64,000 bases of DNA from Hyphomicrobiales bacterium. GTDB taxonomy: Bacteria; Pseudomonadota; Alphaproteobacteria; Rhizobiales; Rhizobiaceae. The stretch is taken from the NCBI GenBank assembly GCA_900466875.1, contig UBNQ01000025.1, positions 304,243-368,242 on the forward strand, in the 5' to 3' direction. Each line of letters opens with the position of its first letter. The stretch's first letter is position 1. Under the pieces are notes generated by a model that was given only the letters and a program-made list of their open reading frames with translations, was not told where the DNA came from and did not search any database. Below are positions 55,334 through 64,000 of the stretch, piece by piece. The position numbers and the translations under genes are program-made.

Positions 55334-56889
55334 CACGCATTCCGCTCCTGCAACCAGGCACGGACGACCACCTCGTCTTCCGCTCCCAGCCCATGATTGG
55401 CATCGAGCACCTTCGCCGTCAGCTGAGCCCCGTCAGACAGAAGCCTGTCTTCCAAGTCGCCCGAAAGCGGACCGTAGAAATCGTCGGTCGCGCTCAGCGA
55501 CAGAACCTGCGTCCCGGACAGATCGACGATCGGCCGCTCCTCGAGCACGTTCATGGAACGCAGCAGCACAGCCTTGCGGATCGCTTCCGGCCGAAGCTGC
55601 ATCGTTGCGCCGAGCATGTTGCCGCCATTGGAATAACCGAGGAAGGTCAAACGCGCCGGATCGACCCCATAGGCGGGACCGATATCCTCGATGAAGGACA
55701 CAAAGGCCTCCACTTCCGATGCGATCTCCTTCTGGTCGAACGTCGTCTGGTTGAAACGTCGGAAGAAACGCGGATGCCCTTCATCCGTCGAGCGCCCGCG
55801 CAACCCGATCAGCATCGCGTTCGGCGCTACCTTGCGCCCAAGTGGCAGCATCGCCGTCTCGTTGGCACCTGTCCCGTGCAGCAGGACCAGTGCCGAGCCA
55901 TCCCATTGTTCCGGCATATGGATGCGATGCACGAATGGCAGGTCGCGATAGATCACCCGCTCCTCGCCCGGCAGACCGAATTGCGGCAGCATCACTTTCA
56001 ATGCCTCGTGATCCGCCTTGTAGTGTTTGGGAATGAAAAAACCGGTCCCGAGCTTTTCGACCGGTTCGTCGGCGGTAAAGCCCGGCGTATCCGTGGCAAC
56101 CTCGATCAGCGTCCCGCCCGGCTCACGGACATAGAGCGAATAGAAATATTGCCGGTCATGAACATTGATGTCGCCGGCATCTTCCGCCTGCAGCGCCTTG
56201 TGCAGATCGTCCACCGCCTCGCAACTGCTCGCCCTCACCGCCACGTGGTCGATCGTTCCGGTCCCCGGAGCAGCCGTCCAGAACCCGCCGGCATTGCGCA
56301 CATCGATGATCTGCCCGCTCTCGGACACCAGCCGCTGCACCGCTCCTTCGACCGCACCCGGTGCAAAACCCGTATGCCGCTCAAGAAAAGCCGCCGTCTC
56401 ATTCGCTTTTTCCGAAAGGATGGTCGCCCCGCGAATGCCACGGATTGCGTCCGCTTCGCCGATGCCGCCGTCCTCCCACCAGACCCAGTCGCCATAGTCA
56501 TCGACGCCGACCAGCTTGACGATGATCCCGTCCGGATCGGTCAGCCGCAAAACCGGCTCGCCGAATTCCTGTGCCGGTCCGGTCATCTTCACATTGCATT
56601 GCAGCGCCCGTGTCAGCCAGAAACCGATCGCCTCGCGATCGATCGCGAAACTGATTTCGCTCGGCGCCCCGTGGCCGACACGTCCGAGCGAACCGTCCTC
56701 CCAGGCGAGAAACGTGACGAGCGAGCCAGGCGTCGCAGCCCCGTCGCCATAGAACAAGTGCAACTGTTGCGCATCCTCGAATCCAGCCGTACGCTTGACG
56801 AGACGCAGGCCCAGAAACTCGACATAAAAGTCGACATTCGCCTGAATTTTTCGGGTGATGGCCGTGAGGTGGTGAATGCCGCTTGTCAT
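55333..56889 (-). CDS. Ring-cleaving dioxygenase (VOC/glyoxalase) fused to carboxylesterase
   Basis: The 518-residue protein has two vicinal-oxygen-chelate repeats (about 1-150 and 150-310; SGIHHLTAITRKIQANVDFY, GTIDHVAVRAS, REPGGTLIEVATDTPGF) like MhqO/LinE hydroquinone dioxygenases, then an alpha/beta hydrolase (about 330-518; VLLHGTGANETAM, nucleophile elbow GYSNGG, DANHGLGAED) like MhqD. In Bacillus these are separate neighbouring genes (known). Here one chain carries both, suggesting coupled quinone detoxification (inference). It starts an operon with the ROK kinase and cutC. Confidence 0.9.
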   Translation of the reverse strand: MTSGIHHLTAITRKIQANVDFYVEFLGLRLVKRTAGFEDAQQLHLFYGDGAATPGSLVTFLAWEDGSLGRVGHGAPSEISFAIDREAIGFWLTRALQCNVKMTGPAQEFGEPVLRLTDPDGIIVKLVGVDDYGDWVWWEDGGIGEADAIRGIRGATILSEKANETAAFLERHTGFAPGAVEGAVQRLVSESGQIIDVRNAGGFWTAAPGTGTIDHVAVRASSCEAVDDLHKALQAEDAGDINVHDRQYFYSLYVREPGGTLIEVATDTPGFTADEPVEKLGTGFFIPKHYKADHEALKVMLPQFGLPGEERVIYRDLPFVHRIHMPEQWDGSALVLLHGTGANETAMLPLGRKVAPNAMLIGLRGRSTDEGHPRFFRRFNQTTFDQKEIASEVEAFVSFIEDIGPAYGVDPARLTFLGYSNGGNMLGATMQLRPEAIRKAVLLRSMNVLEERPIVDLSGTQVLSLSATDDFYGPLSGDLEDRLLSDGAQLTAKVLDANHGLGAEDEVVVRAWLQERNA

Positions 56890-56966
56890 GATCTTTAGCC
56901 TTGGGTGTCCGGGCGTAGAGCCGATACGTTGCAATTAGGGTAATGGCACCGTGGCGCCATAACGGG

Positions 56967-58115
56967 TCACTTCGGTTTGAGCGACATCATAAGGTTCGCG
57001 AGCAGCGCCGTGCGTGGTGCAAGACTGCTGACGAAAATATGCTCGTCGAACGTATGCGCCCCTGATCCATCGGCGCCGAGACCGTCGAGCGTCGGCACGC
57101 CGAGGGCTGCGGTGAAATTGCCGTCCGAGCCTCCTCCAGTCACCACGCCTTCCAGCTTGATGCCGAGTTCCGCCGCAATCTCTGCCGCCGCATCGAACAG
57201 CTTCACGCCATCGTCCGACTGGGCAAAAGGCGGCCGGTTCATCTGGCCGGTTATCTCGAATGTTATATCCGCATCGACCGGCTTCATGGCTTCGATCTTG
57301 CCGGTGATTTCACGTGCCGCCTTGTCGTCCGGCACCCGCACGTCAACCTGCATCCGGCATTCCGCCGGCACCGTATTGCGACCGGTTCCGCCGTGGATCG
57401 TCCCGACAGTCACGGTTACGCCGCGCTCGGCATCGTTTAATGCCTCCAGGTCGAGCACCAGCCTTGCGGCCGCGCGGATCGCGCTGCGCCCGTCCTGCGG
57501 TCGCGTACCGGCATGCGAAGCACGTCCCCGGATGGTGATATCGTACATGGCGACGCCCTTGCGGGCGATGACGATCTTGCCGCCGTCGCGGGCAGGCTCG
57601 ACCACCAGCGTGTAACCTGCACTTGCCGCAAGCTTTTCCATATAGGCGCGCGACGAAAGGCTGCCGATCTCCTCGTCCGGCACGAAGACCAGGTCGACCG
57701 GCATGCGGCTTCCCTTGGCGACTGCGATCTTCAGTGCCTCAAGCGCCATCAGCGCTCCGGACTTCATGTCATAGATCCCCGGCCCGTAAAGCTTGTCGCC
57801 ATCGCGTTTCAAAGGCAGTTGCTTGGCGATCACCCCATGCGCATGCACGGTATCGAGATGCGCCAGAATGAGGACTGTTTTCTCGTTGGCGCGCTCTGCC
57901 CGCGGCGAGCGGACAACGAGAATGTCGCCAAGGCCGAGCGTACCCGGCAATCGCTCGACCGGGAGTTCCGCAGCCTTTGCCAGCCTCTCGACATGATCGG
58001 CCAGCCGGTTGACGGCAGCGGCATCCTGCGAAGGGGTTTCGATCTCGACCCAGCGAACGAGTTCCTCGAGCAGCACCTTGTCATCGATATCTGCGGCGGA
58101 AACGGAAATGGTCAT
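56967..58115 (-). CDS. M20-family metallopeptidase (carboxypeptidase G2-like)
   Basis: The 382-residue protein has zinc-peptidase motifs LILAHLDTVHAHG (zinc His), GIYDMKSGAL (bridging Asp), VPDEEIGSLSS (catalytic Glu pair) and a C-terminal HTFDEH, with a dimerisation insert GRASHAGTRPQDGRSAI. No signal peptide, so cytosolic. Members release glutamate from folates, or hydrolyse peptides and N-acyl amino acids. Exact substrate unknown. Confidence 0.9.
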   Translation of the reverse strand: MTISVSAADIDDKVLLEELVRWVEIETPSQDAAAVNRLADHVERLAKAAELPVERLPGTLGLGDILVVRSPRAERANEKTVLILAHLDTVHAHGVIAKQLPLKRDGDKLYGPGIYDMKSGALMALEALKIAVAKGSRMPVDLVFVPDEEIGSLSSRAYMEKLAASAGYTLVVEPARDGGKIVIARKGVAMYDITIRGRASHAGTRPQDGRSAIRAAARLVLDLEALNDAERGVTVTVGTIHGGTGRNTVPAECRMQVDVRVPDDKAAREITGKIEAMKPVDADITFEITGQMNRPPFAQSDDGVKLFDAAAEIAAELGIKLEGVVTGGGSDGNFTAALGVPTLDGLGADGSGAHTFDEHIFVSSLAPRTALLANLMMSLKPK

Positions 58116-58246
58116 GAAAATCTCTCTGGAATGTCACGCACTTGCTGGATGAAACTATAGCGACGAACCGTTCGGGAGCAACGGCCTGCCGCTGTGATCG
58201 GACTGTTCACCGTTCTGGCTCTGGAGTATCCAAGGGAGATGGGATC

Positions 58247-58849
58247 CTACCGTTCATTCACCAGATTGAGGATGAGCTGATGGACATTTCCGCCGTTGTT
58301 CATTTCAAGCTTGTCATAGTCGCGGTGCCGCTCGCGGTTACGCCGCGAAATCTCTCCGAGCCTGGCGGTCAGGTCCTGCCTGATCTTCTGGCATTTCGGA
58401 TCGCCCGGAGCCGACAGGCCAACGCTCACCGCCTCGATCTCCTTCACCATCTCGATGATCATCGCGCCGTGATACAATTCATGCTTGCGCACGCCATCGG
58501 AAAACACCTGCCATCTGACTTTCAGTCCGTCCGGCAGTTTTCCAGCCTTCGGCAGCGTGTAGATAAGCGTCAGACTGGGCCTCGCCGATACCAGCTTGCA
58601 TGAACCGTCGGGCTGCGGCTCGTATTTGCGCGACCAGAGAAGCTTGAAGTCCGTATGTGCGATCGTTCGCATCTGGCCACCGACCAACGGGCCTTTTTCG
58701 CCGATCTGGGAATAGAGTTCCATGCCGGTGGAGCCGCTGACCGTGTAGGTCTTTACCTGCTCTGCCGGAACCCACTGCGCGCCGGCGACGGAATGCGTAG
58801 TCGTCAGGAACAGCACGGCAACCCCGATTGCCTCTAAGATTTTTCGCAC
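58247..58849 (-). CDS. DUF922-family secreted metalloprotease-like protein
   Basis: From the GTG at 58849 (GGAG 6 bases upstream) the 200-residue product has a signal peptide (about 1-24, ending SVAGA) and a DUF922 domain with HELYHGAMIIEM, matching the HExxH zinc-protease motif. Function is not established; it could be a periplasmic protease. It begins beyond a 131-base gap after the M20 gene and is probably a separate unit. Confidence 0.75.
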   Translation of the reverse strand: MRKILEAIGVAVLFLTTTHSVAGAQWVPAEQVKTYTVSGSTGMELYSQIGEKGPLVGGQMRTIAHTDFKLLWSRKYEPQPDGSCKLVSARPSLTLIYTLPKAGKLPDGLKVRWQVFSDGVRKHELYHGAMIIEMVKEIEAVSVGLSAPGDPKCQKIRQDLTARLGEISRRNRERHRDYDKLEMNNGGNVHQLILNLVNER

Positions 58850-59032
58850 ATCAAACTCCAGAAAGCACCAGACACCGCAAACACCGGGCATCGTCGTAAA
58901 GGCTATCGTCGCTCCGTTCAACGGCGACAGCGCAACGGCGCGTCATTCCGGCTTATGTCGCGCCAACCTCTCCTATGCGATAAACAATTGGCAGAAAGCC
59001 GCAGCCATGAGCGGGTGACAAGTAGGAAAACC

Positions 59033-59042
59033 TGTCATACAT
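59033..59042 (+). promoter_or_regulatory. Candidate GntR-regulator operator (own promoter)
   Basis: TGTCATACAT lies 74 bases before the regulator start. It resembles the FadR-subfamily pattern and recurs with one change on the other strand before kdgD (59893-59902). Nearby, CATAC (59036-59040) and GTATG (59050-59054) form a dyad, and TGACA-N12-TGTCA (59016-59037) forms another. Confidence 0.5.
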
Positions 59043-59115
59043 CTTGGAAGTATGTAACATCTGGCTTCGAACCCCGGAGAACGTGGGGAATAAGTTACAG
59101 GAAGGGAAGACATCC

Positions 59116-59868
59116 ATGAGCGAGGATCTGAAATCGGCTCTGATCACCTCTCCGAAGACACGCGCCACACAATTGAGCGACACGCTTCGTCAGGCGATTG
59201 CCGAAGGACAATTCCTGCCGGGATCGCGTCTTCCAAGCGAAGCCCAGCTGACACTTGCCCACGGCGTCAGCAGAACGGTCGTGCGTGAAGCGATCGCCGC
59301 CCTGCGTTCGGATCGGCTGGTTGAAGCCCGGCAAGGGGCCGGCGTCTTCGTGTTGCAGGCGACGCCCGCACCGCCGCCGTTCAACCTGTCGCTTGGACAT
59401 GTGGACATGGCGCGCGTGTCATCGATGATCGAATTGCTCGAACTGAGAACCGCCGTCGAGATTGAATCCGCTGGAATGGCGGCACTTCGGCGCTCTCCGG
59501 CGCAGGAGGAAGTCATCTTCGAACGGCATTATTCCGTGCGCTCCTGTCTGGAGGCGCACCAGCCGACAAGCGAGGCCGATTTCGCTCTGCATCTTGCGAT
59601 CGCGGACGCCACCAACAATCCTCGCTTTCGCGAGTTCCTGACAATGATCGGCAAGAACGTCATCCCGCGCGCTGCCTTGCGCGGCGACGAATCCGAAGAA
59701 GAGCAGTTGAGCTACATAAATCTCCTCGTCGATGAACATCAGGCGATCGTCGACGCCATCTCCGAAGGCGACGAAGAAAAGGCCCGCGAAGCGATGCGCA
59801 GCCATCTGCGCGGAAGCCAGTTGCGTTATCGAACGTTGCTGCGCGCGCTACGAGCAGATGTCAGATGA
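59116..59868 (+). CDS. GntR-family regulator, FadR subfamily (hexuronate catabolism)
   Basis: The 250-residue protein has an N-terminal winged helix (about 14-80; GSRLPSEAQLTLAHGVSRTVVREAIAALRSDRLVE) and a C-terminal FCD ligand-binding domain (about 100-240; ADFALHLAIADATNN with metal-binding His, DEHQAIVDAI). It sits just upstream of kdgD-gci-gli, so it probably controls them in response to galacturonate or a lactone product, like GguR of Agrobacterium (family knowledge; identity inferred). ATG 59116 has GGAAGGGAAG upstream. Confidence 0.88.
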   Translation: MSEDLKSALITSPKTRATQLSDTLRQAIAEGQFLPGSRLPSEAQLTLAHGVSRTVVREAIAALRSDRLVEARQGAGVFVLQATPAPPPFNLSLGHVDMARVSSMIELLELRTAVEIESAGMAALRRSPAQEEVIFERHYSVRSCLEAHQPTSEADFALHLAIADATNNPRFREFLTMIGKNVIPRAALRGDESEEEQLSYINLLVDEHQAIVDAISEGDEEKAREAMRSHLRGSQLRYRTLLRALRADVR

Positions 59869-60846
<978 letters not shown>

Positions 60847-60850
60847 ATCC

Positions 60851-61993
60851 ATGAAAATAGCGTCGGTTCGCACTCATCTTCTCGAACACCGGCTCGATGT
60901 GGCTTTCGAAAGCGCGTCCATGCGCTTCGATCGCAGAGCTCATATTCTGGTCGAGATCGAGTGCGCCGACGGCACGGTGGGCTGGGGTGAATGCCTCGGC
61001 CCTGCCCGTCCCAATGCGGCTGTCGTTCAGGCCTATGCAAACTGGCTGATCGGCGAAAATCCGCTCGAAACGGAAAAGATCTGGGCGAAGCTCTACAATG
61101 CCCTGCGTGATCAGGGTCAGCGCGGCCTGACGGTTACCGCCCTTTCGGGCATCGACATGGCGCTCTGGGATATCAAGGGCAAGCATTTCAATGCCCCCAT
61201 TTCGATCCTCCTCGGCGGGCGTTTCCGCGAGGAAATCCGCGCCTACGCCACCGGCAGCTTCAAGCGCGACGGTGTCGACCGGGTCGAAGACAATGCGAAA
61301 GACGTCGCCCGTTATCGCGCCGAAGGTTTTCACGCCACCAAGATCAAGATCGGCTTTGGCGTGGAAGAAGACCTGCGCGTCATCCGCGCCGTGCGCGAGG
61401 CCGCAGGCCCCGACATGCGGCTGATGATCGACGCCAACCACGGTTATGACGCCGTCGAGGCGATCCGCCTCGGCAACGCTGCCGCGCAATACGACATCGA
61501 CTGGTTCGAGGAACCTGTCGTGCCCGAACAGCTTGCCGCCTACCGCGAAGTCCGCGCCAAACAGCCGATCCCGGTCGCTGGTGGCGAGACCTGGCATACC
61601 CGCTGGGGCATGCGCGAGCCGATCGAAACCCGCGCGGTCGACATCGTCCAGCCGGATCTTGCAGGCGTCGGCGGCTTTACCGAGGCCAAGCGCGTTGCCG
61701 ATCTTGCGGCTCTTCACGGCATCCGCGTTGTTCCGCATGTCTGGGGCACGGCAGTTCATATCGCCGCGGCGCTGCAGTTCATGGCCGCGATGATCCCGAG
61801 CCCCGTCCGCGTCAACCCGATCGAACCGATCCTGGAATTCGACCGCACCCATAACCCTTTCCGTCAGGCGATCGTCAAGACGCCGATCGAGCACAAGGGC
61901 GGCGTGGTGCAGATCCCGAACGGCCCCGGCCTCGGCATCGAGATCGACCGCGATGCTCTCAAAGAATTCAGAATGCCCGAGGGAGCGGCCTGA
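60851..61993 (+). CDS. gci: D-galactarolactone cycloisomerase (enolase superfamily)
   Basis: Gci opens D-galactaro-1,4-lactone to 3-deoxy-2-keto-hexarate. The 380-residue enolase-superfamily protein has the KxK pair Lys164/Lys166 (TKIKIGFG), metal ligands Asp194, Glu220 and Glu246 (IDANHG, WFEEP, GGETWH), and catalytic His296 (VVPHVWGT). The N-terminus, including SASMRFDRRAHILVEIEC, is nearly the text I recall for the Agrobacterium enzyme. It is followed directly by gli (TGATG overlap). Confidence 0.92.
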   Translation: MKIASVRTHLLEHRLDVAFESASMRFDRRAHILVEIECADGTVGWGECLGPARPNAAVVQAYANWLIGENPLETEKIWAKLYNALRDQGQRGLTVTALSGIDMALWDIKGKHFNAPISILLGGRFREEIRAYATGSFKRDGVDRVEDNAKDVARYRAEGFHATKIKIGFGVEEDLRVIRAVREAAGPDMRLMIDANHGYDAVEAIRLGNAAAQYDIDWFEEPVVPEQLAAYREVRAKQPIPVAGGETWHTRWGMREPIETRAVDIVQPDLAGVGGFTEAKRVADLAALHGIRVVPHVWGTAVHIAAALQFMAAMIPSPVRVNPIEPILEFDRTHNPFRQAIVKTPIEHKGGVVQIPNGPGLGIEIDRDALKEFRMPEGAA

Positions 61994-62874
61994 TGCTCGT
62001 TCGCACCCTGTCCGGCAAAGCTCCAAAGATAAAGCTGCCGCGGGGTGCGGTGGATACGCAGATGCATATGTATCTGCCGGATTATCCATCCCTGCCCGGC
62101 GGCCCCGGCCTCCCGGCCGGCGCTCTGCCGGATCCCGATCAATATCGCCAGTTCATGAATTGGCTCGGCATTGACCGGGTCATCATCACACAGGGCAATG
62201 CGCACCAGCGCGACAATTCCAATCTCGTCGCCTGCCTCGATGTCATGGGTGACGTCGCCCGTGGCGTTGCCGTCATCGATGGCCAGACCAGCGACGCCGA
62301 AATGGCGCGCCTCACCGAAGCCGGCATCGTCGGCGCTCGCATCATGGATTTGCCTGGCGGTGCCGTCGGTCTCCCGGAACTCGAAACTGTCGACGCAAAA
62401 GCTGCGGCCCACGGCTGGATGCTGGCGGTCCAGTTCGACGGCAGCACCATCCTCGAACACGAGGCGCGTCTGGCGAAGCTGAAATCCCGCTGGGTCTTAG
62501 ACCACCACGGCAAATTCTTTTCCGGCGTCACCTCCGACAGCGAAGAGGTCGCGGCAGTCAAGCGACTGATCGATGGCGGAAACGGCTGGTTCAAGTTCGC
62601 CGGCGTCTACGAATCCTCGAAAACCGGTGGGCCCGATTACACCGACGTCGCAGCGGTCGCCTGCGATATCGCAAATTACGCCCCGCAACGGATTGTCTGG
62701 GGCACCAACTGGCCGCACAATCTGGCGCGTGAACAGGCGGATTATCCCGACGACGCGGCCCTGACCGATACCGTACTTGGCTGGCTGCCGGATGAAAAAT
62801 CCCGGCATCTTGCCCTGATAGAGAACCCGCAGACGCTTTTCGCCCTGCAGGAATGGAGTGCATCGACGAGTTGA
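61993..62874 (+). CDS. gli: D-galactarolactone isomerase (amidohydrolase superfamily)
   Basis: Gli converts D-galactaro-1,5-lactone, the uronate dehydrogenase product, to the 1,4-lactone used by Gci. The 293-residue amidohydrolase has the entry motif AVDTQMHMYLPDYPSLPGG, WLGIDRVIITQGNAHQRDN, GARIMDLPGGAV, DHHGKFFSG and IVWGTNWPHN. Agreement with the Agrobacterium Gli is strong by recall. The uronate dehydrogenase gene is not in the window. Confidence 0.92.
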   Translation: MLVRTLSGKAPKIKLPRGAVDTQMHMYLPDYPSLPGGPGLPAGALPDPDQYRQFMNWLGIDRVIITQGNAHQRDNSNLVACLDVMGDVARGVAVIDGQTSDAEMARLTEAGIVGARIMDLPGGAVGLPELETVDAKAAAHGWMLAVQFDGSTILEHEARLAKLKSRWVLDHHGKFFSGVTSDSEEVAAVKRLIDGGNGWFKFAGVYESSKTGGPDYTDVAAVACDIANYAPQRIVWGTNWPHNLAREQADYPDDAALTDTVLGWLPDEKSRHLALIENPQTLFALQEWSASTS

Positions 62875-62884
62875 TATTTTGAAC

Positions 62885-62908
62885 AACCGGTGCGTGGAGG
62901 CACCGGTT
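62885..62908 (+). promoter_or_regulatory. Hairpin between gli and the TRAP binding-protein gene
   Basis: AACCGGTGC and GCACCGGTT pair perfectly over 9 bp with a 6-base loop, followed by TCTTTGG and then the GGAGGAGG ribosome-binding site of the next gene. It may protect or attenuate mRNA between the enzymes and the transporter. Confidence 0.65.
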
Positions 62909-62927
62909 TCTTTGGAGGAGGAAAACA

Positions 62928-63914
62928 ATGAAAATTACGAAAGCTCTCGGGCTGGCGCTGACGCTTGCCCTTGCCGCAACAACAGTCATTCCATCCGCGA
63001 ATGCGCAAGAAGTCACCCTGCGCTCGGCCGACATCCATCCCGATGGTTATCCGACCGTGGACGCGGTCAAATACATGGGCGATCTCGTCAAGGAGCGCAC
63101 CGGCGGCCGCATCGGCATCCAGGTGATGAACAACTCGGTTCTCGGCGGCGAAAAGGATACGATCGAGCAGACCCGTTTCGGCGTCATCGATCTGAACCGA
63201 GTCAACGCCGCACCATTCAACAACCTGATCCCGGAAACGGTCGTTCTCGGCCTGCCCTTTCTGTTCCGCTCGACCGACCATATGCATAAGGTCGTCGACG
63301 GCCCGATCGGCGACAAGATTCTTGCCGCTTTCGAACCACACGGCCTGATCGGCCTTGCCTATTACGATAGCGGCGCCCGCTCTTTCTACACGACGAAAAA
63401 GCCGGTCGAAAAACTCGCCGACCTCAAGGGCCTGAAGATCCGCGTCCAGCAGTCCGACCTCTGGATCGCCATGATGCAGGCCTTCGGCGCCAACCCGACG
63501 CCGATGCCGATGGGCGAAGTCTATTCCTCGCTCGAAACCGGTGTCGTCGACGGCGCGGAAAACAACTGCCCGTCCTACGAGTCCGCCCGTCACTACGAAG
63601 TGGCGAAGAACTATTCGCTCACCCAGCATTCGATGAACCCGGAAATCCTCGTCATGTCCAAGGTCTCCTGGGACAAGCTCACCCCGGACGACCAAAAGGT
63701 CGTTCGTCAGGCAGCCAAGGACTCGGTCGTGAAGATGCGCGAACTGTGGACCGCCCGCGAAAAAACCTCCGAAGAAAAGGTCCGCGCCGGTGGCGTCAAC
63801 GTCATCACCGTCAACAAGGAGGAATTCTCCGCGGCGATGAAGCCGGTCTACGACAAGTTCGTCACCGACGCGAGCATGAAGACGCTTCTCGACGAGATCC
63901 AGGCCGTGCAGTGA
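62928..63914 (+). CDS. TRAP transporter substrate-binding protein (DctP family)
   Basis: The 328-residue periplasmic receptor has a signal peptide (about 1-26, ending SANAQ) and DctP motifs: VLGGEKDTIEQTRFGVIDLNRVN, LADLKGLKIRVQQSDLWIAMM with the Arg that binds the ligand carboxylate, and MGEVYSSLETGVVDGAENN. Co-location with kdgD-gci-gli points to galacturonate, like GaaP of Agrobacterium (inference). The DctQ/DctM membrane genes are expected beyond the right edge. GGAGGAGG precedes the ATG. Confidence 0.92.
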   Translation: MKITKALGLALTLALAATTVIPSANAQEVTLRSADIHPDGYPTVDAVKYMGDLVKERTGGRIGIQVMNNSVLGGEKDTIEQTRFGVIDLNRVNAAPFNNLIPETVVLGLPFLFRSTDHMHKVVDGPIGDKILAAFEPHGLIGLAYYDSGARSFYTTKKPVEKLADLKGLKIRVQQSDLWIAMMQAFGANPTPMPMGEVYSSLETGVVDGAENNCPSYESARHYEVAKNYSLTQHSMNPEILVMSKVSWDKLTPDDQKVVRQAAKDSVVKMRELWTAREKTSEEKVRAGGVNVITVNKEEFSAAMKPVYDKFVTDASMKTLLDEIQAVQ

Positions 63915-63925
63915 CGCCAGACATG

Positions 63926-63952
63926 AAGCCGACCTCAGATAGAGGTCGGCTT
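63926..63952 (+). terminator. Hairpin after the TRAP binding-protein gene
   Basis: AAGCCGACCTC and GAGGTCGGCTT pair perfectly over 11 bp with loop AGATA. The tail TACCAACC lacks a T-run. As in other transporter operons it may end or stabilise the binding-protein mRNA. Confidence 0.7.
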
Positions 63953-63980
63953 ACCAACCGGCGGACATCGCACTCTTTTT

Positions 63981-64000
63981 CGTCATGCTTGCCCTCGGAT
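63981..64000. repeat. Short interspersed element copy (truncated by window end)
   Basis: CGTCATGCTTGCCCTCGGAT matches 16 of 20 bases of the copy at 47691. Only its start is visible; a hairpin like that of the first copy would lie beyond the window. Confidence 0.45.

Overview
The window looks like chromosomal DNA of an alphaproteobacterium of the Rhizobiaceae (Rhizobium, Neorhizobium or Agrobacterium relatives). The evidence is a high-GC codon style, a division and cell-wall (dcw) operon in rhizobial order, an alphaproteobacterial-type RNase P RNA, a BtaA/BtaB betaine-lipid pair, and a D-galacturonate oxidation cluster whose Gci and Gli enzymes closely resemble those I know from Agrobacterium. 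No prophage, transposase, CRISPR array, tRNA or rRNA was seen, and nearly all of the sequence is coding.

Layout. 1-12919 (minus strand): rsmH-ftsL-ftsI-murE-murF-mraY-murD-ftsW-murG-murC-murB, tightly packed; murB runs off the left edge and no mraZ is found upstream. 13318-13726: rnpB (minus). 13824-16218: lytic transglycosylase, AmpD-type amidase and a TerB/J-domain protein. 16575-20946: PPi-dependent phosphofructokinase, a LysE-like membrane protein, a lipoprotein transglycosylase and a serine hydrolase. 21112-25291: btaA-btaB, a GH25 muramidase lipoprotein and an MltB-type transglycosylase. 25397-30401: a DMT exporter, a 25-residue membrane peptide, an ArsR-methyltransferase fusion followed by metF, and ettA. 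30492-35313: an alpha/beta hydrolase, then a DMT transporter / CoA-transferase / ThDP-enzyme operon of unknown substrate. 35379-40022: small and stress-type genes (40-residue membrane peptide, secreted protein, RidA, DUF442 phosphatase-like, aldose epimerase-like), an L,D-transpeptidase and an orphan ParA. 40225-47683: ethanolamine-type permease divergent from an ABC importer and an MHS-family symporter. 47818-53630: metH, an AGE-family epimerase and MgtC. 53647-58849: cutC / ROK kinase / glyoxalase-hydrolase fusion in one overlapping operon, an M20 peptidase and a DUF922 protein. 59116-63914: GntR regulator, kdgD, gci, gli and a TRAP binding protein, for uptake and oxidation of galacturonate/galactarate.

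How parts fit together. Lipid II is made and delivered to the divisome by the dcw genes, and the scattered lytic enzymes and L,D-transpeptidase remodel the same wall. metF and metH lie about 23 kb apart, but both units carry nearly the same palindrome upstream, and the ArsR-methyltransferase gene sits directly before metF, so a small methionine-cycle regulon is likely. The right end is a catabolic unit with a candidate operator shared by the regulator gene and the enzyme operon. The window is mainly core metabolism. The least explained parts are the DMT/CoA-transferase/ThDP operon, the glyoxalase-esterase fusion operon, two tiny membrane proteins and several palindromes in promoters.
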